DNA from: Ailurus styani
Lineage: Eukaryota; Chordata; Mammalia; Carnivora; Ailuridae
Length of the DNA: 64,000 nt
Direction: 5' to 3'
Assembly: GCA_002007465.1 (NCBI GenBank)
Contig: LNAC01000339.1
Span: 783,276-847,275, forward strand
Under the pieces are notes generated by a model. The model saw only the letters and a program-made list of their open reading frames with translations. It was not told the DNA's origin and ran no database searches. Of this stretch, positions 1 through 10,740 are shown piece after piece. Made by a program: the position numbers and the translations under genes. The stretch's first letter is position 1. Every line of letters begins with the position of its first letter.

Positions 1-89
1 TTTAGAAAGTATTGGTAAATCCTAGTATTCCTTCAAAGTATTATTAGGCCCACATCACACATTTTTTTTGTAAATATTCTATTCCCTTA

Positions 90-480
90 ACAACACATTC
101 TTAAGTAGATACGTTCCAGGCAGTTATATAGGCTCTGGGATATAGTTATGAATAAAGTAGACCAAAATCCCAACCCTCACAGAAGTCACTTTTTAGTACA
201 AGAATACAGACAAAAACAACAACAACAACAACAACAACAAAAAACAACAACTAAATATAAGAAAAATAGTATTTTGGCTAATGATAATGACAATTAAAAG
301 TGACACAGGAAAAACCACTAAAGGTTATAATGTTTATAATTTTGGATGGAATTTCCAGAGAAAGCCTCAACAATAACATAAAATTTAAGTAAAGCCCTGA
401 GGAAAGAGCCATGATGGTGTGTAGGAGAAGTGTGAATAGCTTGTGAAGAAGTCTAGGACATGTGATGGGCTCATTGGCTT
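90..480 (-). repeat. Ancient L2-type LINE fragment
   Basis: Decayed 3' part of an L2 (CR1-clade) LINE in reverse orientation. The strand reads in the order usual for inverted L2 3' ends: 'ccaggcagttatataggctctggga', then a run equivalent to 'ccctgccctcatggagct', then purine-rich text. A (CAA)n tract interrupts it. Recognised by eye from family knowledge; ends are approximate and many indels are present. It has no coding capacity. Confidence 0.55.
211..251. repeat. (CAA)n microsatellite
   Basis: About ten CAA units with small interruptions, lying inside the L2 relic. A simple-sequence expansion. Confidence 0.9.
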
Positions 481-564
481 AACATATCAGGAGTTAGCTT
501 TCACAGCCCAAGGCCAAAAATGAATGACTGAATTTCTCAAAGGAAAGTAAAAATAATGCTGAAA

Positions 565-982
565 TGTCTACATACTGTTATGATTCCAATTATATTACAT
601 TCTGGAAAAGGCAAAACTATGGAGATAGTAGAAAGATCAGTGTTTGCCTGGGATTAGGGGGAAGCAGAGATGACACAGAACACAGAGGATTTTCAGGGCA
701 GTAAAACGATTCTATATGATACCGAAATGGTAGATAGGTATTGTTATATAGTTTTCAAAACCCTTATAAGACACAACACCAAGAATGAACCCCAATGTAA
801 ACTGCGGACTTTGGTTGATAATTTTGTGTCAACATAGGTTCTTCAATCATAAGAAATATACACTCCGGTGGAGGTATGGAATGAGGGACGTTATGTATTT
901 GTGGGGACAGACGGTATGTGGGAACTTTGTACTTTCCATTCAATTTTGCTGTGAACCTAAAATTGCTCTAAAAAGTAAAGTG
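565..982 (+). mobile_element. L1 3' end (old, L1M-like)
   Basis: Remnant of an L1 3' untranslated region on the plus strand. Typical phrases are 'tttgcctggga', 'ttttcagggcagt', 'acaccaagaatgaacccc', 'aactgcggactttggttga' and the terminal 'caattttgctgtgaacctaaaa'. The following A-rich segment at 970-980 would be the poly(A) end. A SINE sits immediately downstream, apparently inserted at this A-rich end. The 66-codon frame at 785-985 is a chance frame inside this element. Confidence 0.65.
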
Positions 983-984
983 TA

Positions 985-1177
985 GGGTGCCTGGGTGGCT
1001 CAGATGGTCAAGTGTCTGCCTTTGGCTCAGGTCATGATCCCATGGTCCTAGGACTGAGCCCCACATCAGGCTCCCGGCTCCGCAAAGAGCCTGCTTTTCC
1101 CTCTCTCTCTCCTGCTGCTCTGCCTACTTGTGCTCTCTCTCTCTCTGTCAAATAAATAAATAAAATCTTAAAAAAAT
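985..1177 (+). mobile_element. SINEC (CAN SINE)
   Basis: Full-length copy: tRNA-like head 'gggtgcctgggtggctcag', a 'ggtcatgatccc' block, a CT-rich segment, then 'caaataaataaataaaatctt' as the tail. Imperfect flanking repeats 'aaagtgta' (977-984) and 'aaaatgta' (1172-1179) suggest the target site was the A-rich tail of the preceding L1. Confidence 0.95.
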
Positions 1178-1384
1178 GTAACTATTTAACTATTTGTTAA
1201 AAAAACAAATCATAAAAAGAATCTCTTCTCCCAAAACATAATGCTAATGAGAAGGGAGGGAACATTTGCTGAGAGACAGTTAACAAATGCCTACTATTTG
1301 TAAAATAAAATCAGATAATTTTTTATCCAATCTGATTCTAATAGTTCCTTTCATATATCTAATTTTAAATTAATTATTATTGTT

Positions 1385-1411
1385 TAAAGATTTTATTTAT
1401 TCATTTGCCAG

Positions 1412-1455
<44 letters not shown>

Positions 1456-1596
1456 AGTAGGGGGAGCAGCAGGCAGAGTGAGAGGGAGAAGGAGGCTCTG
1501 TGCTCAGCAGGGAGTTGTGGGACTTGATTCCAGAACGCTGGGTTCATGACCTGAACAAAAGGCAGCTGTTTAACAAACTGAGCCACCCAGGCATCC
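1385..1596 (-). mobile_element. SINEC, reverse, with (GA)n expansion
   Basis: Reverse-oriented copy beginning 'aaagattttatttattcattt' and ending with the inverted head 'gagccacccaggcatcc'. The pyrimidine-rich segment has become an uninterrupted GA tract at 1415-1451. The 61-codon minus frame at 1401-1586 is SINE sequence, not a gene. Confidence 0.93.
1415..1451. repeat. (GA)n microsatellite inside SINE
   Basis: About 18 uninterrupted GA dinucleotides derived from the SINE CT-rich segment. Likely length-variable. Confidence 0.9.
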
Positions 1597-2110
1597 TTAA
1601 ACTTATTTTTAAATCACAGACTCTCATTTTCTAATGTGTTCTTCCTTCTTATAAACATATACTAAATATTTTAAATGTTAGTAAATATCATTGGGAGAGT
1701 TAGCATAGTCTGTGTCTACTACAGAAATATTGATTCAAAATTTTAAAATCATGGGCTATTGATATTTTAATTTATTTTACTTGTTAAAAAGAAATTCAGA
1801 GCATACTTTGTGTTTTGAATAAATCTATCGTTATCATGAAGGAATGACCACTGACACTGATGTAAGATAAGACATGTAGTCCATAGTTCCATATTCCAAT
1901 ATTGAAGTATATATTTAAGTCTTTAGATTGTAGCTTCATTTTAGATGTCTGTTCTTTTGGCTTTGAGTGAAGGAAATTTAGATTGAAATGGATAGAATAA
2001 TTGGTTAAGAAAATATTTAATTAAGTATTACTTTATATAGCAGTGTAGCAAGGTGATACTGCATAAGACTAGAATATTCCTTGGTAGGATCTATTCATTT
2101 ATTTTTTTTT
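1597..2110. other. Unannotated AT-rich DNA
   Basis: No open frame of note, repeat signature or RNA gene was recognised. Base composition is strongly AT-rich. Confidence 0.6.
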
Positions 2111-2283
2111 AAGATTTTATTTATTTGAGAGAGCATGAGCAGGATATGAAGAGGCAGAGAGAGAGAGAAAGAAGCAGATCCCCACTGAACAGGAAGCCCA
2201 ACTTGGGGCTCAATCCCAGGACATGGAGATCATGACCTGACCTGAACACTGACGCTTAACCAACTGAGCCACCCAGGTGCCCC
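2111..2283 (-). mobile_element. SINEC, reverse
   Basis: Starts at the poly(T)/'aagattttatttattt' tail and ends with the inverted head 'gagccacccaggtgcccc'. Target-site duplication: 'gatctattca' on the left (2088-2097) and 'gatccattca' on the right (2286-2295), one mismatch. Confidence 0.94.
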
Positions 2284-3246
2284 AAGATCCATTCAGTTTT
2301 TTGTTTTGTTTTGTGGTTGTTGTCGTTTTGTAAGCATAGAATTTTGTCATGCACAGTATCAGTGTTCATTCTTTTCATGAATAACCCAGGGAGAAGTATT
2401 GCTGAGAAAAAAAAATACCTGCTTATGTGATGTTGTAGAAACAACAGTATAACAGATTGATAGTTTCTTTTTTTGACAATTTTTCCCTTTTGTGTGTTCT
2501 TAGATAATGCAATGTTTTCTGTCTCCAAGATGGAATTGTGGTTGAAGAAAATAATGAATATCTTTAGATGGAATGTGGATTCTTATGTGGACACAAAGAC
2601 TAATAAGTAACTTCTTTTACATAAGCTAATGTATTCATAAAAATGACATTTGAATTATAATAACTAATATCCCTTTTCATTTAAATGTCATTCTTTATTG
2701 TCATTTTCTTAAGAAACATCAAATAATTACTGAAAAGTATGCATGATAATAGCTGTCAATTTCCAAGGGGAAGACTATTAAGGAGATCTTTCCATTCCTT
2801 TCCTGAGTCCCCTGTCTCAATTCCTATTCTATCCTTGTTGGTTAAAGAGCTCTTCTGGGAGAATCCAGAAGGCATGTGGAGTCTCATTATTTAAATTTTA
2901 GCTGAAAAATGGGCACACATATTTTATTTCTAGGATCACAGGATGAAGAACCTGGATGTAGTATTTGGAAAAATTGTGAAATGGACCAAGCTGGTATTTA
3001 ATACTATTTTTGCCATTTACACTGCTATCCCCTTTGCTAAAATCTCCAAATTCTAATCTTCTGTGAGTCTCTTATAAAATAGACTAAATAGGTTGATACC
3101 CTCATTCACATGGAAGTTTTAGAGATGTGTAATATGGTGTCTTAAAAAAGTGCTTATTACTAAAAAGGTGTCAGGGAGAGGATATGATTAACTCATAGTC
3201 CTGTACTGCAACTAGGAAAAAGCAGTAGAATATAGTCAAGAAAGCA
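2284..3246. other. Unannotated DNA
   Basis: About 1 kb with no recognisable repeat, exon or RNA gene. The 90-codon minus frame at 2256-2528 runs partly into the neighbouring SINE and has no protein-like features I recognise. Confidence 0.55.
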
Positions 3247-3255
3247 GCTTCTAAG

Positions 3256-3503
3256 AGTACCCGGGTGTCTCAGTTGGTTAAGCGTCCAGCTCTTGATTTT
3301 TGGCTCATGATCTCAGGGTCATGAGATTGAGCCCTGTGTCTGGCTCCACACTGGGCATGGAGCCTGCTTGGGGTTCTCTCTCTCTCCCTCTCCTCTCTAC
3401 CCCATCACCCCCTACCCCTTTCTTTCATGCCATGTGTGTGCTGTCTCTCAAGGAAAGGAAAGGAAAGGAAAGGAAAGGAAAGGAAAGGAAAGGAAAGAAA
3501 ACT
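3256..3503 (+). mobile_element. SINEC with pentanucleotide tail
   Basis: Head 'tacccgggtgtctcagttgg' followed by the body; the normal (AAAT)n tail is replaced by a pentanucleotide repeat. Perfect 9-bp target-site duplication 'gcttctaag' at 3247-3255 and 3504-3512. The 75-codon frame at 3300-3527 is SINE plus microsatellite, and its Lys-Glu-Arg-Lys-Gly repeat is an artefact of the AAAGG repeat. Confidence 0.93.
3450..3497. repeat. (AAAGG)n microsatellite
   Basis: About ten uninterrupted AAAGG units forming the 3' tail of the SINE. A likely length-polymorphic marker. Confidence 0.95.
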
Positions 3504-3589
3504 GCTTCTAAGTCTGAATCTGTCTAAGGATGTCAGCTAGAGCAAAGCATGGGAACTCCTTTGCCTCAATTTTCTCACCAGTAGTGTAC

Positions 3590-3690
3590 TAATTTATTTA
3601 TTCAATCATTTTATTAATTTCACCTCCCACATGTCTGGCACTGTGCTTGTTTCTTGGGATATATGGTAAGCAAAAAGGAACACATTATTT
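3590..3690 (-). repeat. L2 fragment, left half, split by L1
   Basis: Inverted L2 3' end: 'ttatttattcaatcattt', then 'tctggcactgtgcttgtttc' and 'ggtaagcaaaaaggaacaca'. It breaks off at the L1 insertion beginning near 3697. The matching continuation ('cttatgaagctcatactatgg') appears at 5920, on the far side of the L1. Confidence 0.55.
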
Positions 3691-3696
3691 GCTCTT

Positions 3697-4446
3697 TTTA
3701 TTTTTTTTCAAATTTTTATTTAAATTCTAGTTAGTTAACATATAGTGTAATACTGGTGTCGGGAGTAGAATTTAGTGACTTACCACTTACATACAATACC
3801 CAGTGCTCAACACAAGTGCCCTCCTTATACCCATCACCCATTTAGCCCATCTCTCACCCACTACTTCTCCATAAACCTTCAGTTTGTTCTCTGTAGTGAA
3901 GAATCTCTTATGGTTTCCTTCCCTCTTTTTATCCCCTTCACCTATGTTCATCTGTTTTCTTTTAAAATTTCACATATGAATGAAATCATATGGTATTTGT
4001 CTTTCTCTGAGTGACTTGTTTCACTTAGTGTAATGCATTCTAGCTCCATCCACATTGTTGCAAATGGCAAGATTTCATTTTTGATGGCTGAGTAATATTC
4101 CATCCCCAATAGATATAGATATATATAAATATATATAGATATATATACATCATGTGTGTACACATATCTATAGATATAGACATGTATACCATGTCTTCTT
4201 TATTCATCAGGACATTTGGGCTCTTTCCATAGTTTGGCTACTGTTGATAATGCTGCTAAGAACTATAAACATTGGGGTGCATGTGCCCCTCCAAGTCAGT
4301 ATTTTTGTGTCCTTTGTGTAAATACTCAGTAGTGCAATTGCTGGATTGTAGGGTAGTTCTATCTTTAAATTTTTGAGGACCTCCATACTGTTTTCCAGAG
4401 TGGCTGCTCCAATTTACCTTCCCTCCAATAGTGTAAGAGGATTCCA
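3697..4446 (-). mobile_element. L1 3' segment (ORF2 C-terminus and 3'UTR)
   Basis: Reverse-strand L1. From the poly(T) near 3700 it runs through the 3'UTR into the end of ORF2. Translating 4163 down to 3948 gives the ORF2 tail with the landmark 'MEYYSAIKNEILPFATMWM', followed by 'KDKYHMISFICEI'. Further upstream in the element (4440 to 4200) it matches ORF2 just before that tail, but with frame breaks. An AT-rich simple repeat has expanded at 4110-4180. It joins head-on, at 4446/4447, an L1 segment in the opposite orientation. Confidence 0.9.
4108..4184. repeat. AT-rich GATATA-type simple repeat
   Basis: Imperfect 'gatatagatatatataaa' units with self-complementary stretches, grown from the 'gtatatatacc' motif of the L1 ORF2 region. 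Confidence 0.75.
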
Positions 4447-5908
4447 ACAATAAGAGCTTACAGCCAGGTTGCTAATTAAAATAAATATAATAGGAATGAA
4501 CCAAAATTCAAAACAACAGTCATAAGGATACTAGCTGGGCTTGACAAAAGCATGTGAAGAAACCAGAGAGCCCCTTGCTACAGAGATAAAAGACCTAAAA
4601 ACCAGTCAGACCAAAATAAAAAATTTTAAAAAAAAAAGCCCTGAAATGCAAAACTGACTGGATGAAATGACCACAAGGGATGGAAGAAGCAGAGGAACAA
4701 ATGAATGATATAGAAGATAAAATTATGGAAAATAATGATGCTAAAAAGAAGAGGGAAAGAAAAGTATTGGATCACAAATGTAGACTTAGGGAACTCAGTG
4801 ACTACATAAAACAAAATAACATTAGTATCATATGAGTCCCAGAAGAAGAGAGGGGGGAAAAGGGGCAGAAGGTTTAATTAAGGAAATTATACTTGAAAAC
4901 TTCCCTAATCTGGGGGGAAGAAATAGATGTCCAAATCTGGAAGGCACAGAGAACTCCCATCAAAATCAAAAGAAGCCAAACAACACTAAGGTGTATCATA
5001 TTAAAATTTGTAGAATATAAGAATCCTGAAAGCAAGAGAAAAGCAATCCATAACCTACAAAGAAGACAAATCAAGTTAGCAGCAGATTTTCTGCAGAAAT
5101 TTGATAGGCCAGAAGAGAGTGACGTGATATATTCAACATACTGATTGGGAAAAATCTACAGCCAAGAATACTCTATCCAGCAAGGCTGCCATTCAGAATA
5201 GAAGGAGAGTTTCCCAAACAAACAAAAACTAGAGTAGTTTGTGACCACTAAACCATCCCTGAAAGAAATATTAAAGGGGATTCTTTGAGTGGGAAAGAAA
5301 CCAAAAGCAGCAAAGACTAGAAGGGAACAGAGAACATCTCCAGAAACAAGGACTTTACTGTAATTACCAGTAATACAGTGACACTAAATTCATATCTATT
5401 AATAACCACTCTGAATGCAAATGGACTAAGTGCTCCAATCAGAAGACATAGGGTATCAGAATGGATTAAAAAAAGAAAAGACCCATATATATGCTGCCTA
5501 CAAAAGACTCATTTTAGACCTAAAGACACCTCCAGATTGAAAGTGAGGGGATGGAGAACCATCTGTCATGCTAATGGACTTCAAAAAAAAAAAAAAAAAA
5601 AAAACCCCAGAGTAGCCATACTTATATCAGACAAACTAGATTTTAAAACAAAGACTGTGGGCGCCTGGGTGGCCCAGTGGGTTAAAGCCTCTGCTTTCGG
5701 CTCAGGTCATGATCTCAGCGTCCTGGGATCGAGGCCCGCATCGGGCTCTCTGCTTGGCAGGGAGCCTGCTTCCTCCTCTCCCTGTTTCTCTGCCTACTTG
5801 TAATCTCTCTCTCTGTGTCAAATAAATAAATAAAATCTTTAAAAAATAATAATAATAAAAATAAAAAAATAAAACAAAGACTGTAACAAGAGATAGGGAA
5901 GGGTACTA
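4447..5908 (+). mobile_element. Inverted L1 5' segment (ORF1 to ORF2 endonuclease)
   Basis: Plus-strand L1 covering much of ORF1 (4530-5270, frameshifted, with the 'GAEGLIKEIILENFPNLG' region), the inter-ORF spacer, and the start of ORF2 with its ATG at 5378. The first ~95 ORF2 codons give the endonuclease domain: 'LNANGLSAPI', then 'CCLQKTHFRPKD', then 'ILISDKLDFKTKT'. In the second motif the catalytic glutamate of the usual 'LQETHF' is lysine, so the enzyme would be dead even without truncation. A 23-A run disrupts the frame at 5583-5604. A SINE is inserted at 5659. Flanks of the whole L1 pair, 'ttatttgctctt' (left, about 3685) and 'ttatttattctt' (right, about 5913), resemble one target-site duplication. 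Confidence 0.88.
5659..5869 (+). mobile_element. Young SINEC inside L1
   Basis: Near-consensus copy ('gggcgcctgggtggcccagt', 'gggttaaagcctctgctttc') with an intact A/T-rich tail. Perfect 15-bp target-site duplication 'taaaacaaagactgt' at 5644-5658 and 5870-5884, both copies being L1 ORF2 sequence. It inserted after the L1 and is recent. Confidence 0.97.
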
Positions 5909-5910
5909 AA

Positions 5911-6000
5911 TCTTATTTATTCTTATGAAGCTCATACTATGGTATAAACTTATAAACATAAACTTGTTTATGTGCCTTGAAGAGAAGTTACAGGGATCTG
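5911..6000 (-). repeat. L2 fragment, right half
   Basis: Continues the L2 interrupted at 3690: 'cttatgaagctcatactatgg', then text equivalent to 'agacagataaacataaac'. This continuity across the L1 supports a single L1 insertion event. Confidence 0.45.
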
Positions 6001-6634
6001 TAACTGAAAGTTTTGTGCTATTTGAGAGTGTAATTTCTGAGGTGTCTTTCAGATTTAAAATTTTATGGGATAATAATTATAGAATTCTGGATTGGGATTT
6101 TGAGAGAGATGGGAGAGGTTTTGAATGGCGGATAGAGGTAGGCAGACTTCGTGCTCTTATTCATTCTAAAAGCAACCTTATTTTTGACTTCAGGTAGGGC
6201 AAGATTTAAGGAAGGCATGTTGTCTCAGTTATTCTGTTAGTTGTATTTGGTTTCTCCATAATGTCTTGAACTTAAGACTTATGATTACATTGCCCTTTCT
6301 TTAAGACATCTTAGAAAGACTTCCCCGTCTCTTCTAAATTGAGCCCAAGTCCTGCCTATGTTTTTCTGAACAGTGAAACTGCAAGTACCCAAATAGCTAG
6401 CACCTATCCACATTGAATCTTTTCATTGATACTATGTTACAGCCTCATGAAAGTATAAATTGTTTCTTTGAACTTATATTTTCATGTCTGTCCTTTTTGT
6501 TTTAACTAGTCCCTTATTCTTACTACTACCCTTCTCAGTCAGAGATACATTCATTCATTCATTCATTCCAGGAACAGTGCTCAGTACTAGAGCCCAGATC
6601 ATCTACTAAAACTTGCAGGAAACCTTCCTTGACT
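6001..6634. other. Unannotated DNA with (CATT)n
   Basis: No gene or known repeat recognised, apart from a short CATT repeat at 6548-6569. The 90-codon frame at 5925-6197 has no features of a known protein. Confidence 0.55.
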
Positions 6635-6649
6635 TCTATAGGGAAATTT

Positions 6650-6798
6650 TTTTTTTAAAGATTTTATTTATTTATTCCAGAGAGCAGGAGAGAGAGAGCA
6701 CAAGCATAAGGGTGGGTGGAGGCAGAGGGAGAAGCAAATTCCCCACTAAGCAGGGAGCCCAACATGGGGCTTGACCAACTGAGCCACCCAGGCACCCC
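6650..6798 (-). mobile_element. SINEC, reverse, internally deleted
   Basis: Tail 'aaagattttatttatttatt' to inverted head 'gagccacccaggcacccc'. The segment that should hold 'ggatcatgacctgagcc' is missing, so the copy is about 150 bp. Target-site duplication 'tctatagggaaattt' (6635-6649) and 'tctacagggaaattt' (6799-6813), one mismatch. The minus frames at 6664-6884 are SINE sequence. Confidence 0.94.
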
Positions 6799-6813
6799 TC
6801 TACAGGGAAATTT

Positions 6814-7045
6814 GATAATAAATAGCATGTATTGAACACTTTCTGTGTACAAGCATCTGTGCTAAGGACTCTGCATTCTTTCATTTCACTGAAACCTTCA
6901 ACAACTCTGTGAGATACTTCCTCTTCTTACTCTTATTTGACGAATGAAGAAATTCCTGCCCATAGCTGCTAGATAGACAAACCAGAATGCAGCTCTAGGT
7001 TTATAATTCTAGAATGTCAACTGTTACTGTCCCACTCTCCTTCAT
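6814..7045 (-). repeat. MIR, reverse
   Basis: Inverted MIR: 'tagcatgtattgaacacttt', 'gtgctaaggactctgcatt', 'caacaactctgtgagatac' and 'gacgaatgaagaaattcc' follow the order of an inverted MIR consensus (smallest-to-largest: tail, 'aacaaccctatgagg', 'cagatgaggaaactg'). Heavily diverged. It abuts the SINE target site. Confidence 0.75.
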
Positions 7046-9690
7046 TTTTATAACACTTAATTCATTATCTCAGCATAGTGCTTAGTATTATTAATTCATT
7101 ATCCTTTTTAAAATTTAGATATCTATGGGATATATTTTATGAATGTATAAACTAGTGAATTTTGTATGCTGTCTAAAAACCGGAACAAATAATTAACTAG
7201 TGCAAAAGTTTTGAAAACATATTTCTAGGGTTAGTCTTTATCTCAATAAGAAACTACCTAGAGATTTGTACATAAATGGTTAATACATTTGAAATACTGA
7301 AAGTTTATAAAGATACAATGTGTTATATTAAACATTTTATTTAAATTTCAAAAACATGTGATGTTAAACACTAGAAGAATATAAAATATTTGTAACATAA
7401 AATCTCAGTTGCAAAGGCCAACAATAGTACCAACATAGGAATATGGCCGAGTTTTAAAATTGTCAGAAAAAAAAGAATTATCTCCTAATGGGAGGCTGCT
7501 AAATAAAGTAGTTGGAGGGTTGTTAACTCAAACTAACAGTTTTCTATCTGGTGAAAGAAGTTCTTCCAACAGCTAGACAAATAGACAAATACCAATCTTG
7601 GATCTTATTAAGATATCTAAGAGGTGAAATGGAATTCAAAAACCTAAGTTTTTCTGTTCAGTGATATCCAATTTTTTAACAGTTAAAATTTTTAGATAGA
7701 TAAGTGGGTAGATAGAGATAAATATAGATATAATTAAAGTGAATGAATTAATTTCATTTTGAAACTTAAATAGCACATTTTAGTGTGCTATTTGAATTTG
7801 GGATTCTCTTTGATATAGACACAAGAATGTAGATGTGTATTTAGGTCTTGATTTTGGTCCTTAATTGCTCTGAGTTCATAGATAATTGGCTCAAATCCTG
7901 ACAATTTTTGAAATAATTCACACCTAGCTCATTTTACCTATATTTATATTGACTGAATACTGAATGTGAAATACATGTAAATACATCTTTATTGTAGTGA
8001 CTGACATTAATTTAGTTATCAAGTTCCTAAGAAAAAATATAGATTTCTCTGTAATTATTTTTCCACTCATGTACTAAGATTCTTAAGTAGGACTTATATA
8101 TTCTTGTATCTAATTCTGCTTTTTATTTTAAAAATTGGGGGAAAATATTACAAGTTAGCATATTTTCCTATGGGTTTTTAATAACTGGGACAATGACTTA
8201 ATTGGGTATATTTCTTTTCCCACTGGTGTATTAATTAGGTGAGATTTATTGTAAATTGGAATTGATGTAATGTTGTAGAGTTGCTTATGAAAGTAAAAAA
8301 ATAAAATCTGATTATCAAGCAACTATATGTCACTCAAAATCACTTAGAAAGTATATTCTTAAACTAATGAGTATTGGGAATGCTGAAATTACTGTCTCAT
8401 TTGAACTTGAATTTATGTCATTGTAGTCATGGATATGTGAATATTAACAATGACACTCATTTAATTTGACTATATATATTATATATACATATTTACCTTG
8501 TAATAAGTAAATTTTGACATACATCTATTAACTATGCCAATGTTTGTGATCTAAATAGTTTCATGAGCTTATTCCAATTTTAAAAGACCATAACTTTATT
8601 TATAATTTGAACTAGTGATATTCAGAAATAAGAGCTGTATCTTGAAAGGGAAATAAGATTAACATTATTATTTAAGTTTATGGGTGCATGTGCTAATAAA
8701 ATAACACATACATAGAAATATTTATATCCTTTTTATTTTAATTTATGGTCACAGTAGGTGAACTTTCATACTTAAATAAGTACATATTCTTTCTACTGAC
8801 ATCAGTGGAGTCAAAAGTAGGTCCACATAATCTGCAGTCTTCAAGTTTATGGTGTATGTTTGTGCGTGCATGAATTTTAATGAGATTTTGAGCTCAGTGG
8901 TAAAAGACTGAAAAATAACAGTGGTCATTAGTTTCAATCATTTTTGTAGTCTTATAATAAAGTGAACTCCTGAGATGTTGTAATACTATAGCTGCGTTTC
9001 CTGATTTTGACATTTAAATACCAATTAACTGCATTTGACATCTCTGTTGCATATGATTTTTGTTGTGACTTGGGTAAGTCTTTGGGATTGGGCAAATCTG
9101 GGAATCAGGGAGAAATAAAATAGTACCCATAGTTGATCATGTGTGAAAAGGCAGGCTGTCTAATGGACGCAGATGTCAGAATTCTTCTTTTCAACCAAGT
9201 CATCATTAGTTCTGGGCTAATAAATAGGGAAGAAGCATTTTTTTCAGCAGGGTAGTCATTAGTTGTTGCTCATTTCATTGTGTCCTGATTATTTGTAATT
9301 ATTTACTACACTGTAATAAAGAAAAAGACTTAAATCAATAGGTGATTTATCCTAACCTCTAGGGACCCTTCACTATTCATTTCTAATAATTTCAACTTCA
9401 GTTCTTTGTGCTTGACTTGAAAATAAACCCCAAAAACCCCACAGTTCTAAAAATTATTGTTCAGTAAGGGAAACAAAGATTTCATTATTTTCAAAAACTT
9501 TTAGGTAGAGTTTTAATGTGGAGGAAAGGAGAATTTAAGTGGTTCACCTTGCATTAGATTTGGCTGCAAGTGATAAAACTCCCCCAAAAAGCTCCTTCTA
9601 TCTTGTTCTACCATCTACAGCACAAGACTTCATTGTTCAATGTGGCTGCTCTATTTGCAGACATCACATTCATGTTCCACTAACAGAAAG
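7046..9690. other. Unannotated AT-rich DNA (about 2.6 kb)
   Basis: Largely unique-looking, very AT-rich sequence. No exon-like open frame, RNA gene or repeat family was recognised. Small GATA-like and AT runs occur near 7690-7730 and 8470-8490. Confidence 0.6.
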
Positions 9691-9699
9691 CAGAAAAGA

Positions 9700-9880
9700 G
9701 GGGCACCTGGGTGGCTCAGTTGGTTAAGCATCTGGTTTTGTGGGATTGAACCCTGCATCTGGCTCCCTCCTCAGTGGGGAGACTGTCTCTCCCCCCTCTC
9801 TCTGCTGCTCCCCCTGCCTGTGGTCTCCCACTCTCTCTCACTGTCAAATAAATAAATAAATAAAATCTAAAAAAAAAAAA
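9700..9880 (+). mobile_element. SINEC with internal deletion
   Basis: Head 'gggcacctgggtggctcagt', then a jump from 'catctggttttg' directly to 'tgggattgaaccctgcatc', skipping the 'ggctcaggtcatgatcc' block. Tail is (AAAT)n plus poly(A), followed by a G7 run. The frames at 9539-9855 and 9716-10036 are SINE-derived. Confidence 0.93.
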
Positions 9881-10149
9881 GGGGGGGAGGGCAGAAACTG
9901 TGAATGAGAAAAGCACAGTTTTATTTACAGTTTCTGGAGCTTGAATATCAGTTCTGCTCACCTCCCATTGCCCAGACTTTGCTATATGACTACATTTAGT
10001 TGTGAGGGATTCTGGGAAATATGGATTACATTTCAAAGTTTTTTTTTTTTTTTAAAAAGCTTACTATAGAAAATGGGGGAGAATTATCCCTGGGGGCAGG
10101 AAGCACCAGCACTTTTTTCCATGGGGTATTATCACTGGGGTCAAATTAA

Positions 10150-10740
10150 AAACAAACAAACAAAAACAAATTAGGACCTAGGTAAGAAGAGACTTTATTC
10201 AGAAGGATTGTTGCAAGGAAGGTGAAGGAAACCTTTGCATTAAGGGGATGGAAACTTTTGAAGTATTTTTTAACAGTGCAATTCGCAAACATCTCAAAAG
10301 TCAGGCAGATAAAGGGCTCTTCCTTGATAGGGAGGAGTGAACAAAACTAGAAGGATCCAGGTGTGCGGAAGTGGGGTGGGCAAGAATGCTGTGATAGAAC
10401 AGTAGATGAGAGGATGTTTTACTCTTAGGTCAGCCTGTTCTTTGGAGTTATATGCTGGCTCTGGTTGAGGGTGGGTCTAAGTCCAACAACACCTTGTGGG
10501 AAAGTTTGACTCACAAGCGTTTTGTTCTGATTGAGCAGTGGGGACAGAATAGTTAAGGTAGTCATTTATGAGGCAAAAAAAAAAAAAAAAAGAACTTAAA
10601 GAGCCTGTGTCTGGCCTTGCCATAGGTAAATAAGGGGAGCATCCATGTGCTTTATCTGAGTCATGTAGGGAAACATGTTTCTTCGCATAAGCCTTTCTCT
10701 GAAACATAAATGGTTGAGGGCATTTCCTTGAACTTCTCTG
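10150..10740 (-). mobile_element. LTR-like block (tentative)
   Basis: Read on the minus strand, this block has a TATA-like 'catataac' near 10450 and a polyadenylation-type 'aataaagtctcttct' near 10190-10202, spaced as in a retroviral-type LTR. The sequence between is less AT-rich than its surroundings. No TG...CA ends or target-site duplication could be fixed and no coding region adjoins it. Family not named. It could be an unrelated repeat or unique DNA. Confidence 0.35.

Noticed and set aside
3450..3497. CRISPR-like or other spaced repeat array
   Set aside because: Contiguous pentanucleotide units with no spacers; a microsatellite tail of a SINE. The same applies to the other simple repeats.
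5378..5803. 141-codon plus-strand frame as a host gene
   Set aside because: The first two thirds are the L1 ORF2 endonuclease start and the rest is translated SINE.
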